Origin: Gautieria morchelliformis
Lineage: Eukaryota; Basidiomycota; Agaricomycetes; Gomphales; Gomphaceae
DNA length: 64,000 nt
Reading direction: 5' to 3'
Assembly (NCBI GenBank): GCA_015179125.1
Contig: WHVA01000139.1
Coordinates: 124,001-188,000 of the forward strand
Positions 14,373 to 24,294 of this stretch are shown in pieces. Position numbers and translations under genes: made by a program. Positions within the stretch are counted from its first letter, which is position 1. Every line of letters starts with the position of its first letter. The notes under the pieces were generated by a model, which saw only the letters and a list, made by a program, of their open reading frames with translations, was not told the origin of the DNA and did not search any database.

Positions 14373-14379
14373 TTCTTTT
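14373..14379 (+). terminator. RNA polymerase III terminator of tRNA-Ser
   Basis: The run TTCTTTT immediately follows the discriminator base and contains the four-T minimum of a Pol III terminator. Confidence 0.7.
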
Positions 14380-14750
14380 GTCCCGGGACAATTGGGTAAG
14401 CGCCCACCGGCGGGTGCGTCTTTTTGTGGAGCCCGGATGAGTCTTTTTGTGGATCGCGGAGCCGTAAGTGGATATGACTCGTGCATCTCTAATACTTACG
14501 TCCAGGTAAAATTTCTGAAACGCTCTGACCCGCACCATCATATCTAATCACAGGGACAATAGAGAAAAGAACAATGGCGAGGCGGCATGGCTACGATCCT
14601 CACGGGGGCATCGCTCCCCACGCTCTGCGGGAGGGAACAAAAAGAGATGGACAATGAGATGGAGAATGAGATGGAGCCCGTTCCCCTCTTTTGTTCTCCA
14701 TGACTATAGAACCTCTAGGCTGCCGCTCCTAATACCCCCCAGCTGCAGCC
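14380..14750. other. gene-free stretch upstream of the arrestin-like gene
   Basis: Likely holds the promoter of the downstream gene. A repeated word GAGATGGA / GAGAATGAGATGGAG is seen near 14645-14675. No TATA box is evident. Confidence 0.5.
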
Positions 14751-17460
14751 ATGACTCTCTCTGTCTCCATAGAGCCACTCGTCCCCGCAATAGACATGTA
14801 TGATTCTCCAGATACCAAGTGAGTCCCGCCGCCGCCCACAGCGACGAGCACTGACTGACCCCCGCCCAGCTCTGCATATTCCCTCTCAGGCCACATCACC
14901 ATCGCCGCCTCCCCGTCCTCTTCCATCCTCGCTTTACCGCGCTCGTCGCCGCATAATCTCCTCCTCACCGCCCTCGAGCTCACCTTCGAGGGCCAGTCCG
15001 AGCTCGTCCTCCCCGAGATCGGCTACGCGCCCCTCCGCCTCCTCTCCATCACAAAGCAGCTCGTCGAGCCCGCCCACCCCGTCCAGATCACCACCGACGA
15101 CGCCCACGCCGAGTGGCGCGTCGTCTTCAACCTCCCCGTCCCCGGCTGGCTCCCCGCCAGCGCCGTCTTCGGCGACCACGACGGCCAGGGCCCCACGGGC
15201 GTCTCCTACGCCCTCTATGCCCGCGCGCGCTTCCACGTCGCGCCCGCCGACGCCGACGACCCCGCCGCCCCCGCAGCGGCGGGCGCGTCCCCGTCCAGCA
15301 TGTGGAACAACCTCTGCTCCGTCGTGCGCGGCGCCCCGCGCCCGCGCCTCGTGCAGGCGGAGAAGGTCGCCATCCGCGTCACGCGCTACGTCTCCCCGCC
15401 CGCGCGCGCGTATCACCGCGCGGAGGGCGCGGCACCGCCGCCGTTCCCGCGCTCGACGTTTGCCGTCCAGGCGCTGTCCGAGTGCGCCGCGGGGGAGGCG
15501 CAGGCTACGAATATTCCGGCGGAGATCCTCCGCGCCGTGGAGCTCCATGCGATCGTCCCCAGCCGCACGGCGGTGGGCGACGATACGCTCCCTCTCCTCC
15601 TGCGTCTGCGCTCCCGCTCCCCCGAGGAGGCCGCGCGCAGTCGTTTGAGGGTCATGGCGTTCGAGGCCAACGTCGTGCAAGTAGAGCGCTACCAGTGAGT
15701 GCCCCGCGGTTGCTCACGCGTCGCCCCCCCTCTTACCTGTCGTTTTACAGCGCTTCTCCCTCCGCAAGCTTCGCCGCCCGTTTTCCAATTCCGCCCGCAG
15801 CGCAGCAGCCCCCGCACGTGCCCCTCAGATCCGCACACCCCGTCGGCACACTCTTCGAGATGGGGCTTATTGGCCTCCCGCCACAAGGTCAGCAAGCGCT
15901 CGTGCACGAGCGCAGCATCACGCCAGACGGCGCGAGCAAGCATTTCAAAGTGCGGGGCGGGGAGGACGAGCCGCGGCATGGGGGCGTGGCCATCACGGAC
16001 ACCTGGCTCCGCATGCAGGTCGACGTCCCCGTGTCCCCCGGGCTCCAGACGGGCGACGAGGAGACCGCGGCGGGCAAGCGCGTGTCGGGCGAGAGCCCGT
16101 TCTTCGACGTGAAGCACGAGCTGCGCATCCGTCTCACGGTGGGCTGCGCGCCGCCCGCAGACGCAGACGCAGACGCAGACGGTGCGGCGGACGAGCTGGC
16201 GTTCACGGTCCCGCTCGAGTTCGTGCGCGTCACGCCCGCCGCGGCGGCCCCGCGCGCGGCGCCGTTCTTCCCGGTCCTCGCGCACACGCACGCGTGCTCG
16301 ACGGCGTCCCTGCCCCTGCCGCACCCGCCCATGGCGCCCGTGCACGCGCCGTCCCCCTCCGCATCCCGCGAGCGCACGCGCACGCGCTCCCTCTCCGCGA
16401 TCGCCACGGACGCGTCCGCGTCCACGCCCCTGCCCCCGCCCCGCCCCCGCCGGCGCTCCCCGCATACAGCCAGCTCTTCCACGAGAACGGCGAGCGCAAG
16501 GACGACATGCGCGGCGCGCTCCCGCTGTACCGCGAGAAGGAGGAGGCGCCCGCGCCGGAGGCATCGAGCGCGTCGCCGGCGTCCAGCACGGCGAGTCTGG
16601 AGGACGGCGCGGCGGGCGTGCCCAGCGCCCCGCGCGTGGACCCGGCAGCGGCCGCGGCAGCGCAGCCCCCCGCGCGCCGCGCAGCACCGGCGGCGCGCAC
16701 GACCGCGCAGGCTCCGAACGCGTTGGAGGGCGGCGCGGCGCTGGGGATGTTCGCGAGCATGGGCGTCAGCGTACCCATGCTGCCCCCGCGGCGGGCGCGG
16801 AGCGCGGCCGCGCAGAACGTGCGCGTGAGCGTGGACGAGGCGCCTCCGCGTGTGCGTGCGCGCCGCGCTCCGAGCCCGAGCCCGAGTGAGGACGGCGACG
16901 GCGCGGCGCTGGGCATGTTCGCGAGCATAGGCATCAGCGTGCCCATGCTGCCCCCGCGGCGGGCGCGGAGCACGGCACCGCAGAACGTGCGCGTGAGCGT
17001 GGACGAGGCGCCTCCGCGTGTGCGTGCGCGCCGCGCTCCGAGCCCGAGTCCGAGTGAGGACGGCGACGGCGACGGTGCGGCGCTGGGCATGTTCGCGAGC
17101 ATGGGCATCAGCGTGCCGATGCCGCCGCGCCTGGAACGCACGCCGTCGCTGGACTCGCCGGTGTCCCCTGGGATGCCGCTGACGCCGCCCGGGCTCGCGC
17201 CGCAGGAGCAGGAGCGGGAGCGGGAGCGGGAGCAGGGGAAGCACCGCGGGCGGCGGGAGGGCAACCCGAAGGGGCGGAAGCGCGGGGAGATGGTGTTCGG
17301 GGAGAGCTTTCTGCGTCTGGACGAGGACGGGGATGGGGACGCGGGGCGCGGGCACGTGCGCGTGCGCGCGGCCGTCGCGCATCAGCGGACGCGAACGCAT
17401 CCGGGGGACGGCGATCGCGATCGCGTGCGCGGGGAGGTGCAGTATGGGATTGCGCTGTGA
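14751..17460 (+). CDS. Arrestin-like protein (fungal arrestin/DUF type) with repetitive C-terminus
   Basis: Exon 1 (14751-14818, MTLSVSIEPLVPAIDMYDS) and exon 2 (14870-15694) give an arrestin-N fold with SAYSLSGHITIAA, LELTFEGQSELVLPEIGYAP and a beta-rich core. Exon 3 starts at 15751 with VGTLFEMGLIGLPPQG and FDVKHELRIRLTVGC, the arrestin-C part. Such proteins often act as adaptors that recruit ubiquitin ligases to membrane cargo; that role is inferred. The last part (PAYSQLFHENGERKDD onward, to stop 17458-17460) lies in another frame. Either a 50-bp GC-rich intron 16420-16469 joins them (in phase, about 850 residues) or a one-base difference in a C/G tract near 16430-16455 shifts the frame; PAYSQLF looks conserved, which favours the latter. 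The tail carries a 56-residue tandem repeat. GC content is extreme. Confidence 0.75.
16741..17126 (+). repeat. 56-58 residue tandem repeat in the arrestin-like gene
   Basis: Two full units (16741-16908, 168 bp, and 16909-17082, 174 bp) and a partial third (17083-17126) each begin LGMFAS(M/I)G(V/I)SVPM. They continue through LPPRRARS, NVRVSVDEAPPRVRARR and SPSPSEDGDG. DNA identity between units is very high, pointing to recent duplication. The second unit is longer by one Asp-Gly pair. Confidence 0.92.
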
Positions 17461-19725
17461 GGGCACGCGGCGTGGGGCGCTGCGCCGATCGTGATCGTGT
17501 TCCGCTCTTTCCGCCTTGGTTCGAGCCGTTGGTAACTATTATTTCGCCTGCCACGCTATCCTATCCCATGCCATCCTATCATCAGCATCACATCATCCGC
17601 CTCGTGTACATCACCGCACCAGCCATGTCTCCCGCACACGCTCTGTCTCTGTCTCTCGTTCACCCGTGCTCGGTTTCCACATACGCATCGACCCGCAGAT
17701 AAAGTACAGCATCCACAATATCCGAGCAGCGCTCCACACGATACAGTACAGTACGCAGACGCGCTTCTAATAGAAATAAAATAAATAGTTACGCAGCGCC
17801 CGCACGTGCGTGCTAAGTGAATGGGTGCATCGGGGCCCCAGGAGCGTGGCGCGTCCGCGGCGTGGGTGCCTGCACGGCCGGCCGCGGCACGGTGCCTGTG
17901 GCGACGCGATGCTGCACAAACTTAACTTAAGGTTATATGAAGGGCGCAGCGTGACCGCTCAGGTGCTGATACGAGAATAGGTCACGGCGTGACGCCGGGG
18001 CAGGCCCTGTACAGCGCGAGGTGTGAGTGTTCCGGTATATATAAGGTGTGTCGGGCGGTGTCAGGCGGCGTGACAGATTATCTACAAGTGTGTGGGTGAT
18101 CGCCCGGGTCGCGGCGCAGAATACAATGGGATCATGATATGTCTCCTCTCTGGATCTTGGGCGGCGGCTATGGGATAGCTGGAGGTGGGGCGTGACGCGC
18201 TGGCAGCACGCTCTCGCGCTGGGCACTACGCGTGACTGGACGTGGGCCTGGCAGGGCGACGTGGGCCTGAGCCGCCTGATTGGACCTGAGCCTGGGCTAA
18301 GCCCAAGCCTGTGCAGCGTGGGCGGCAGGTTGCCTGCTATGTTGTGGGCCAGGAGCGGCGGCGCGTGACGCGGTTAAGTGTTAAGGTGGTGCGCCATCGT
18401 GATGTTGTGCCAGGCCAGAGGTGCCGCGTCCGAGGCCTGCATGCTGCATGTGGTGCCGCGCATCGGGAGCCTTGTGCGGCGGCACCGTATGCTCCCCAGC
18501 AGAGCTGTCGGTGGATGGACGCCGCGGGCACGCAGCGCGTCGCGACAGCGGGCGTCCCCTTGCATCCTGCATCAGGCTGTATATAAGGACATGCTGGTCC
18601 GCACCAGTAAGCGAGCACGGCCCGTGGACACGACAGCCTGAGTCAGGCTCCGCCTTATCAGTGCGCGGAATCTATGGACGCCGCGGGCGCCAGTGGAACC
18701 CCAGCGGACGTGCGTGCGGGTGCGGTGTGCGGGCCCGCCGGGCCGGCGTCCGAGTCCGCGAGGCAGCTTGCAGGACTGTATCTGCCTGCGTATGCAATCA
18801 TATCTATTGCTTATCTGCATCCATCGCAATCTCCATCGCACTTATCGCTGTCCATCGCTCCCGGGCTGGCCGACCCTTCTCACAGCACAGCGACCCCCGC
18901 GACCCTCCGATTTTGCCTTTAGATAACCGTACGCGGGGTCCGCGATCCGGTCGCCGGCGTCTGCGATGCTTATGGACACTCCCAACACAATAAATATACG
19001 CGCTATATATATTGCTGCATTTGCGATGTCCTGGAGACGGGGCTATATTATGCCTTGGTCTTACTTAGCCTTAGGGTTCAGTGATTATCGATGACCGGTT
19101 ACTAGGTCATGCGGCGGCGCAGGCAGGCGCGCACCCGTCCAGTGATGCGGACCGCATCAGTGCCAGCGCACTCATCGCGCGTGCTAGTCATCTCTGGCAC
19201 CGCCGCAGCCTGATCATCACCCCATCGCATCGCACCACGTCGCGCACCGCCCTCACGTGACCCGCAGGCTCCCCGCGTCCAATCGCGCGCCCCGACCGGA
19301 TATAGCTTATGACCGCACGGCTGACGTCACGCGTCCGTCACACCCCGCCGTAATTGCAAAAACACATTGCACCTAGTTACACAACATATTTCATCTGCAT
19401 CATAGGTAGGAAAAAGAGAAAAAGCAAGAAACATCCAAGTGCGGGCAGATCCGTGGCCCGTGCGCGCCGTGCGCGGTGGCGAGCGCCACCGCCTTTTGGG
19501 ACAGTGGAGACTTGGTAGATATATTAGGTGGACTCGGGGGTGGGTGTGAGGAGACGGCGGTGGGAATCCTGCCCGGTGTTTATATCAGTTTTTGGGTCGA
19601 ATCGAAGACATGTTTTTGCGAGACTGTGCGTTCGTTACGTGTGCAAGAAAGGACGGCTGAGACGCTTGGGGATGGGGGATTGGGGGTTACACGACCACGA
19701 CCACGGCTGTGCCCGGGGCTGGCGC
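17461..19725. other. 2.3-kb gene-free stretch, GC-rich
   Basis: No protein family could be recognised on either strand. TATA-like TATATATAAG lies near 18034 and TGTATATAAGG near 18579, both on the plus strand, so an unannotated transcript is possible. The longest open frame here (18421-18993) has composition typical of random GC-rich sequence. The stretch holds the 3' flanks of the convergent arrestin-like and Ecl1-type genes. Confidence 0.5.
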
Positions 19726-20974
19726 TCACGGGCCCCCGAGCCTGCGCGTCGTCACGACCCGCGACCGCCCCCGCCTCTCGCCCCCGCTCCCGCTCCCGTC
19801 GCCCTCGCGGCCGCGGCCGCCCCCGCCCCCGTCCGCCTCGCTGTCATACTCGTACTCATACCGCCCCATGCGCGACCGCTCGCGCCCGCGCTCCGCCTCG
19901 TGCGACCCGGGGATCGGCAGCGCCCGCCCGAGCGGCGCCGCGTCCCACGCATCGCCCTGCGCCGCATGCGCCCCCGCCCACGCAAACTGGTCGCTCCGCG
20001 GGCGGGCCCCGCGGCGCCCCGCGGGTCCCGGGGCGGGTGTGGCGGCGGCGACGGCGGCGTGGGCATGGGCATGGGCGTGCGTGCCGTCAGCGGGCGCAGG
20101 GGCGGCGGCGGTGACGTGCACGTGGAGGTGCGGCGGGGAGCGCGGCGGGTGGGACGAGAGGCTGAGGTGCGAGAAGTACGCGGGGAGGCTCGCGCGGAGG
20201 CGCTTGGGGCGCGCGCCGGGCTCTGCGCCGTGTGCGTGTGCGTGTGCGTGCGCGGGGGGCGCGGGGCCGGGCCCGGGGACGGGGATGGGGATGGCGCCGG
20301 CGCCGGCGCCGGGCGCCGCCACGCGGAGGTGCATGTCGTGCGAGCGGGAGTAGCGGTGCGCGGGGTGCGGCGGGTGCTGGGACGGGTGGGACGGGTGCTG
20401 GGCCAGGTGCTGGGACGGGTGCTTGGCGGACGAGGACGCCGCGCGGGCGTGCGTGGGGGTGTCTGCGCGGACGTGCAGCATGGGGACGAGCGTGCGGTTG
20501 TCCGCGGACGACGGGTGGCGGGCGAACGAGAACGGCTGCGGGCGGCGCGCCACCTTTATCGTGCGCATCGGGTCGTGCGCGGCGCCGCCAGCGCCAGCGC
20601 CAGGGCCGGGGCCGAGCGGCGGGAGGTGGTACGGGTCGTGCTTGGGGTGCGGCGCCGCGGGGGCGGGAGGCTCGTCCTCGTAGTCGTACTCGAAGACGCT
20701 GGTGACGTCGGACGAGGCGGAGGACGAGGCGGAGATGCGCTTCGTGGGGAGCATGAGGGGCGGGACGTCGTGCGGGTGGGTGGAGCCGCCAAAGTACGGC
20801 GAGGCAAACGGGCTGGACGCTGAGGACGACGCGGACGAGGTGCGGTCGGCAGACTCGCAGGTGTCGCTGCAGTAGACAGTGCTGCGGGGTGGTAAGCGCC
20901 AGGAGGGTGCACGCGGGACGCACTCACCCAGAGTCGAGGAAGTGGCCGCAGACGAGACAGACGTCGTCGAACAT
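19726..20974 (-). CDS. Ecl1-type zinc-binding protein (life-span regulatory factor family)
   Basis: Two exons, 20928-20974 and 19726-20881, join to 400 residues through a 46-bp intron. The N-terminus MFDDVCLVCGHFLDSG-TVYCSDTC forms a C-x2-C-x10-C-x3-C zinc site like that of fungal Ecl1/2/3 proteins, and the intron falls inside it. Fission-yeast Ecl1 proteins extend chronological life span and respond to nutrient and metal stress; function here is inferred only from the motif. The remainder is low complexity, rich in Ser, Pro, Ala, Gly and His (for example HAHAHAHAHG), with acidic DYEDE and EYEYDSEADGG patches. The protein is longer than the small Ecl1 proteins of yeasts but similar to basidiomycete ones. 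GC content is very high. Confidence 0.72.
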
Positions 20975-21412
20975 GGCTGTGCTGGGAGCGAAAGCGTGAG
21001 GCCCGCTTTTAAAGAAGGGACAACAGGTGGCGACCCGTGGCGTCATATTCCGCAATTATTTATTTATTTATTTATTTAGCGACCCCACACGTCACGTATG
21101 GATAAATCTGCGGCCGGGATCTCGCACCGGTAGCGCACGCCTTCCTCTTGATCTCCGGCGTCCGCGCGGGGGCTGGAGGTCGCGGCGGGCGGCCGGCACG
21201 TTCGTGGACGCCGCGCACACGCCAATGCCGTGCCTGGGAACTCGTCGCTCGATCGCGGCGATCGTGATTAGCCCGTCTGGGGAAGAGCAGCGCTGAGTCA
21301 CCGAGTCACGCCGGCGCGCATCCGGTCCATACCTTCGATAACGGCCCACAGTGCCCGTCGTGCGCAGTCGCATTCAGTCCAGAGCGCAGAACCACCGTGC
21401 GACCCCCACAGT
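20975..21412. other. intergenic region upstream of the Ecl1-type gene
   Basis: Contains the presumed promoter of the minus-strand Ecl1-type gene, a TTTA microsatellite, and the 3' flank of the ABC-F gene. No coding sequence recognised. Confidence 0.5.
21056..21078. repeat. TTTA/TTAT microsatellite
   Basis: About six head-to-tail copies of a 4-base AT-only unit stand out in GC-rich surroundings, 80-105 bp upstream of the Ecl1-type start codon. Confidence 0.9.
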
Positions 21413-23813
21413 CTATCTATTCGACCTGCCCGCCTTCTCGTATTCCCCCACGCCTCCGCCCAGACGCCGCAGCGTCCCGGGCCTCCCGCTCAGCAGCCAC
21501 ACGTCCCCACGCCGCCCGGCGTCCCACCCGTCCCCGTCCCCGGGCGCCGCCCCCTCCACCACCGTCCGCATGAAGAACCGGTCGTGGCTCACCACCACCA
21601 CCGCCCCCTCGTACGCATTCAGCTCCCGCACCAGCAGCAGCACCGTCTCCGCGTCCAGGTGCGTCGTCACCTCGTCCAGCACGAGCACGTGCGGCGCCCC
21701 GCGCCACAGCACCTGCGCAAGCGCCAGCCGCACCTTCTGGCCCCCGGACAGCTGCGCCAGGGGCACGTCCGACGCCGTCCGCCCCGCCAGCCCCAGCCCG
21801 CCCAGCACCCCCCGCGCCTCCTGCTCCGTCAGCGCCCCCGCCCCGACCAGCACCGAAAGCGCCGTCGCCCCCGGCTCCCGCTCCCCGCGCGCCTGCAGCT
21901 CCTCCACCGCCGCCTGCGAGAAGTACCCCACCTGCGCCTGCGCGTGGCGTGTGATCGTGCCCGTCCGCCGCCCGTCGGGCTCGCGCCCCTCGAGCATGTG
22001 CGCGATCAGCGTCGACTTCCCCGCCCCGTTCGCCCCCACGATCCCCACCCGGCTCCCCGGGTGCACCGCGAGCGTCACGTCCCGCAGCACCGCCCGCCGC
22101 CCGTCCCGGTACTGGAAGCTCAGCTGCTCAAACCCGACCAGCACCCCTGGAAATCGCAGCGGCCCCGGCGACGTGCTCGGGAACCCAAACCTGACCGCCG
22201 CCCCATCCGTCGGCACCTCGATCTCCGCCCGCGCCGAATTATGGTACCCACCCCGGTCCCGGTTCAGTTTGAACCGGTGCCCCTGCGCACTCACTTGCAG
22301 CCCCATGCGCTCGTCGAGCTTCTTCTGCCGCGACGCCGCCTGCTTCAGCTTCTTGTCGTCCCCCGACGACTTGGCTGCACGTATGTTCCCTACGATAGTC
22401 TGCTCCATGTGTGCCCGCTGCCGGTCCTGCGCGTCCTTCATCCGCTGCATCCGCTGCTGCTGCCGCGCGCGCTCCCCGTCGTACGCCGTGAGCGTCCCGA
22501 CAAAGTGCTCCAGGGTCCTGGCGTCCCGCAGGATCAGCAGCTCGTCCCCGACCGCGTCCGCGAACGCCCGGTCGTGCGTCGTGAGCAGCACCGTGCACGC
22601 GAGCCCCTGCAGGTGCGTCTGCAGCCAGAGCATCGCGGACAGGTCCAGGAAGTTCGTCGGCTCGTCGAGCAGCAGGTAGTCCGCCGGCTGGAAGAGCGTC
22701 GTCGCCAGCCCGCAGCGCGTGCGCCAGCCCCCCGAGAGCGACCGGAGCGCGCTGTCCAGCGTGGAGCGCGCGAATCCGAGGCCCAGCAGGAGCGTGCGTG
22801 CGCGCGACTCGGCGCCAGATGCGTCCATCTGTGTGTGCGTGTCAGCACGTGGGTTTAATAACACGCCCGAGAGCGCGCGTACCGCATCGAGGGATGCCTC
22901 CAGCTCATTCAGCATCTCAACCGCCTCGTGAGTCTCCTCCGCGACGGTGGTACCCTCAATCCCATCCTCTCCCAGATCGAGTCTTGCAGGCACATCAGCC
23001 ACGCATACAAGCAGCGAGCGAGACACGGCGGGACATACGCAGCCGTCACCGCCACCAGCTCCTCCTCCAGCGCCCGCAGCGCCTTGCGCGCCTTCAGTCC
23101 CCGCGCGCCGCTCCGGTATGTAGCGATCTTCTGCGCCTGCTCCAGGTCGCGGATTTTCCGCTCGTGCTTCAGCGTGCGCAGGGCCCGGCTTGCGGCGAGC
23201 GGATCCGCCGTGTTCTCGAGCGCGGCCGCGAGCACTAACATGGCCGTTTACTCAGCAAGTCGTGCGCCAGACCAAGGCTACTCACGCCCCGCGTCCCGCT
23301 TAGTCCGCTGCAGCAGCGCGTCGCTCCGCACGACATGCTGCAGCACCGTCTCCGTGTCGTCCAGCACCCGCGCATCCTCGCCCACGGTCTGCCCCATCAG
23401 CAGCACCCGCAGATTCTGCGGGATCGCGGCGACGTGCTTCTCGCCGAGCACCCTCAGCAACGCTGCGCATCAACGCATTCCGGCATCAGCCCTGCAGAGA
23501 GAAAGGAAACGGGGACATGCGCACTCACTCGACTTGCCGACGCCGTTCCGCCCGACGAGCACGTAGTGCACGCCGTGCTGCAGCTTCACGTCCGCGCCCG
23601 CGAGGATCTCGCGCGCGCCGAGCGTGATCGTGAGGCTGCGGATGTCGAGCTGCGTGTGTGTGCGGGTGTAAGCGTTAGCGCTAGTGTCTGCGGGAAGACC
23701 CTGCGTGGGCTCACGTCTTTGGAGGCGACGGACGCCGTGTCCCCGGCCTCGGTGTGGAAGCGGCTCTGCTGCGACGTGGCGACGAGGGGCGCGCCGTCGG
23801 TAGTGGGGGCCAT
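21413..23813 (-). CDS. ABC-F subfamily ATPase (two ATP-binding cassettes, soluble)
   Basis: Starts [17 protein letters not shown] at 23813. Both cassettes are present and no membrane segments are seen, as in ABC-F proteins that act on ribosomes. Cassette 1 has [12 protein letters not shown] (interrupted by an intron within the Walker A codons), [12 protein letters not shown] and [13 protein letters not shown] charged linker with repeated [16 protein letters not shown] and [16 protein letters not shown] follows. Cassette 2 has [35 protein letters not shown] and a divergent Walker [15 protein letters not shown], where the family usually has DEPTNHLD. Several introns lie in the first half; the last exon, about 1.4 kb, holds most of the protein. 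The yeast relatives are Gcn20, Arb1 and New1, but I cannot say which one this matches. GC content is very high. Confidence 0.88.
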
Positions 23814-23848
23814 GGTTACAGTAAGTGAATATTGGAGCAGGGTAAGGA

Positions 23849-23953
23849 AACGGCCGAATATTACTGTGGGTAGTCATATAAGTATGCTATATGCGTCGGG
23901 CCCGCAGACGAGTCACGGTAACGGCCGAACCCTCGGGACCGCAGACGAGTCAC
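23849..23953. repeat. interleaved direct repeats upstream of the ABC-F gene
   Basis: GCAGACGAGTCAC occurs at 23904-23916 and 23941-23953 within longer 21-base near-identical copies 37 bases apart. AACGGCCGAA occurs at 23849-23858 and 23920-23929. All lie 35-140 bp upstream of the ABC-F start codon and may be regulatory-protein sites. Confidence 0.7.
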
Positions 23954-24294
23954 TGGTGATATCTGGGAAAGCCAGCAAATGGTCTTCCTTGCCAAATTCG
24001 TGCGGATTGTCAGTGTCACGTGTCACGGTCTGAGTCTGCAAGTACTTAACCCTCCGAGATAGTCGAGGGAGCGTATATTGATGTTATGCACGAAATATAG
24101 TATACTGCTTTATCCCCAATGCACGCGTGCCGGAACATGATTTTCTTTACTGGCATGATCTGCCTGATCGATGAGTGAAGCCAGTGAGGATGAGGCGGTC
24201 TGGCACTCTTCCTTCATACCTTGGAATAAGTATCCGCCCTATCCGCTATGCATTATCGTACCCACCTTCCAATACAAATAAGGGTAAAATAGGT

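Noticed and set aside
14934-17466. Long minus-strand open frames over the arrestin-like gene (up to 525 codons)
   Set aside because: They mirror the GC-rich codon pattern of the plus-strand gene, are Arg/Ala/Pro-rich without domains, and cross its introns.
18421-18993. 190-codon plus-strand open frame
   Set aside because: Composition is that of random GC-rich DNA, with no domain, no splice support and several equally long overlapping frames.
19476-20823. Plus-strand open frames opposite the Ecl1-type gene
   Set aside because: Arg/Gly/Val-rich translations with no start context or family features; the minus strand has the zinc motif and a proper intron.
21351-23566. Long plus-strand open frames opposite the ABC-F gene (up to 442 codons)
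   Set aside because: They are antisense shadows of a GC-rich coding region; the minus strand has complete ABC motifs.
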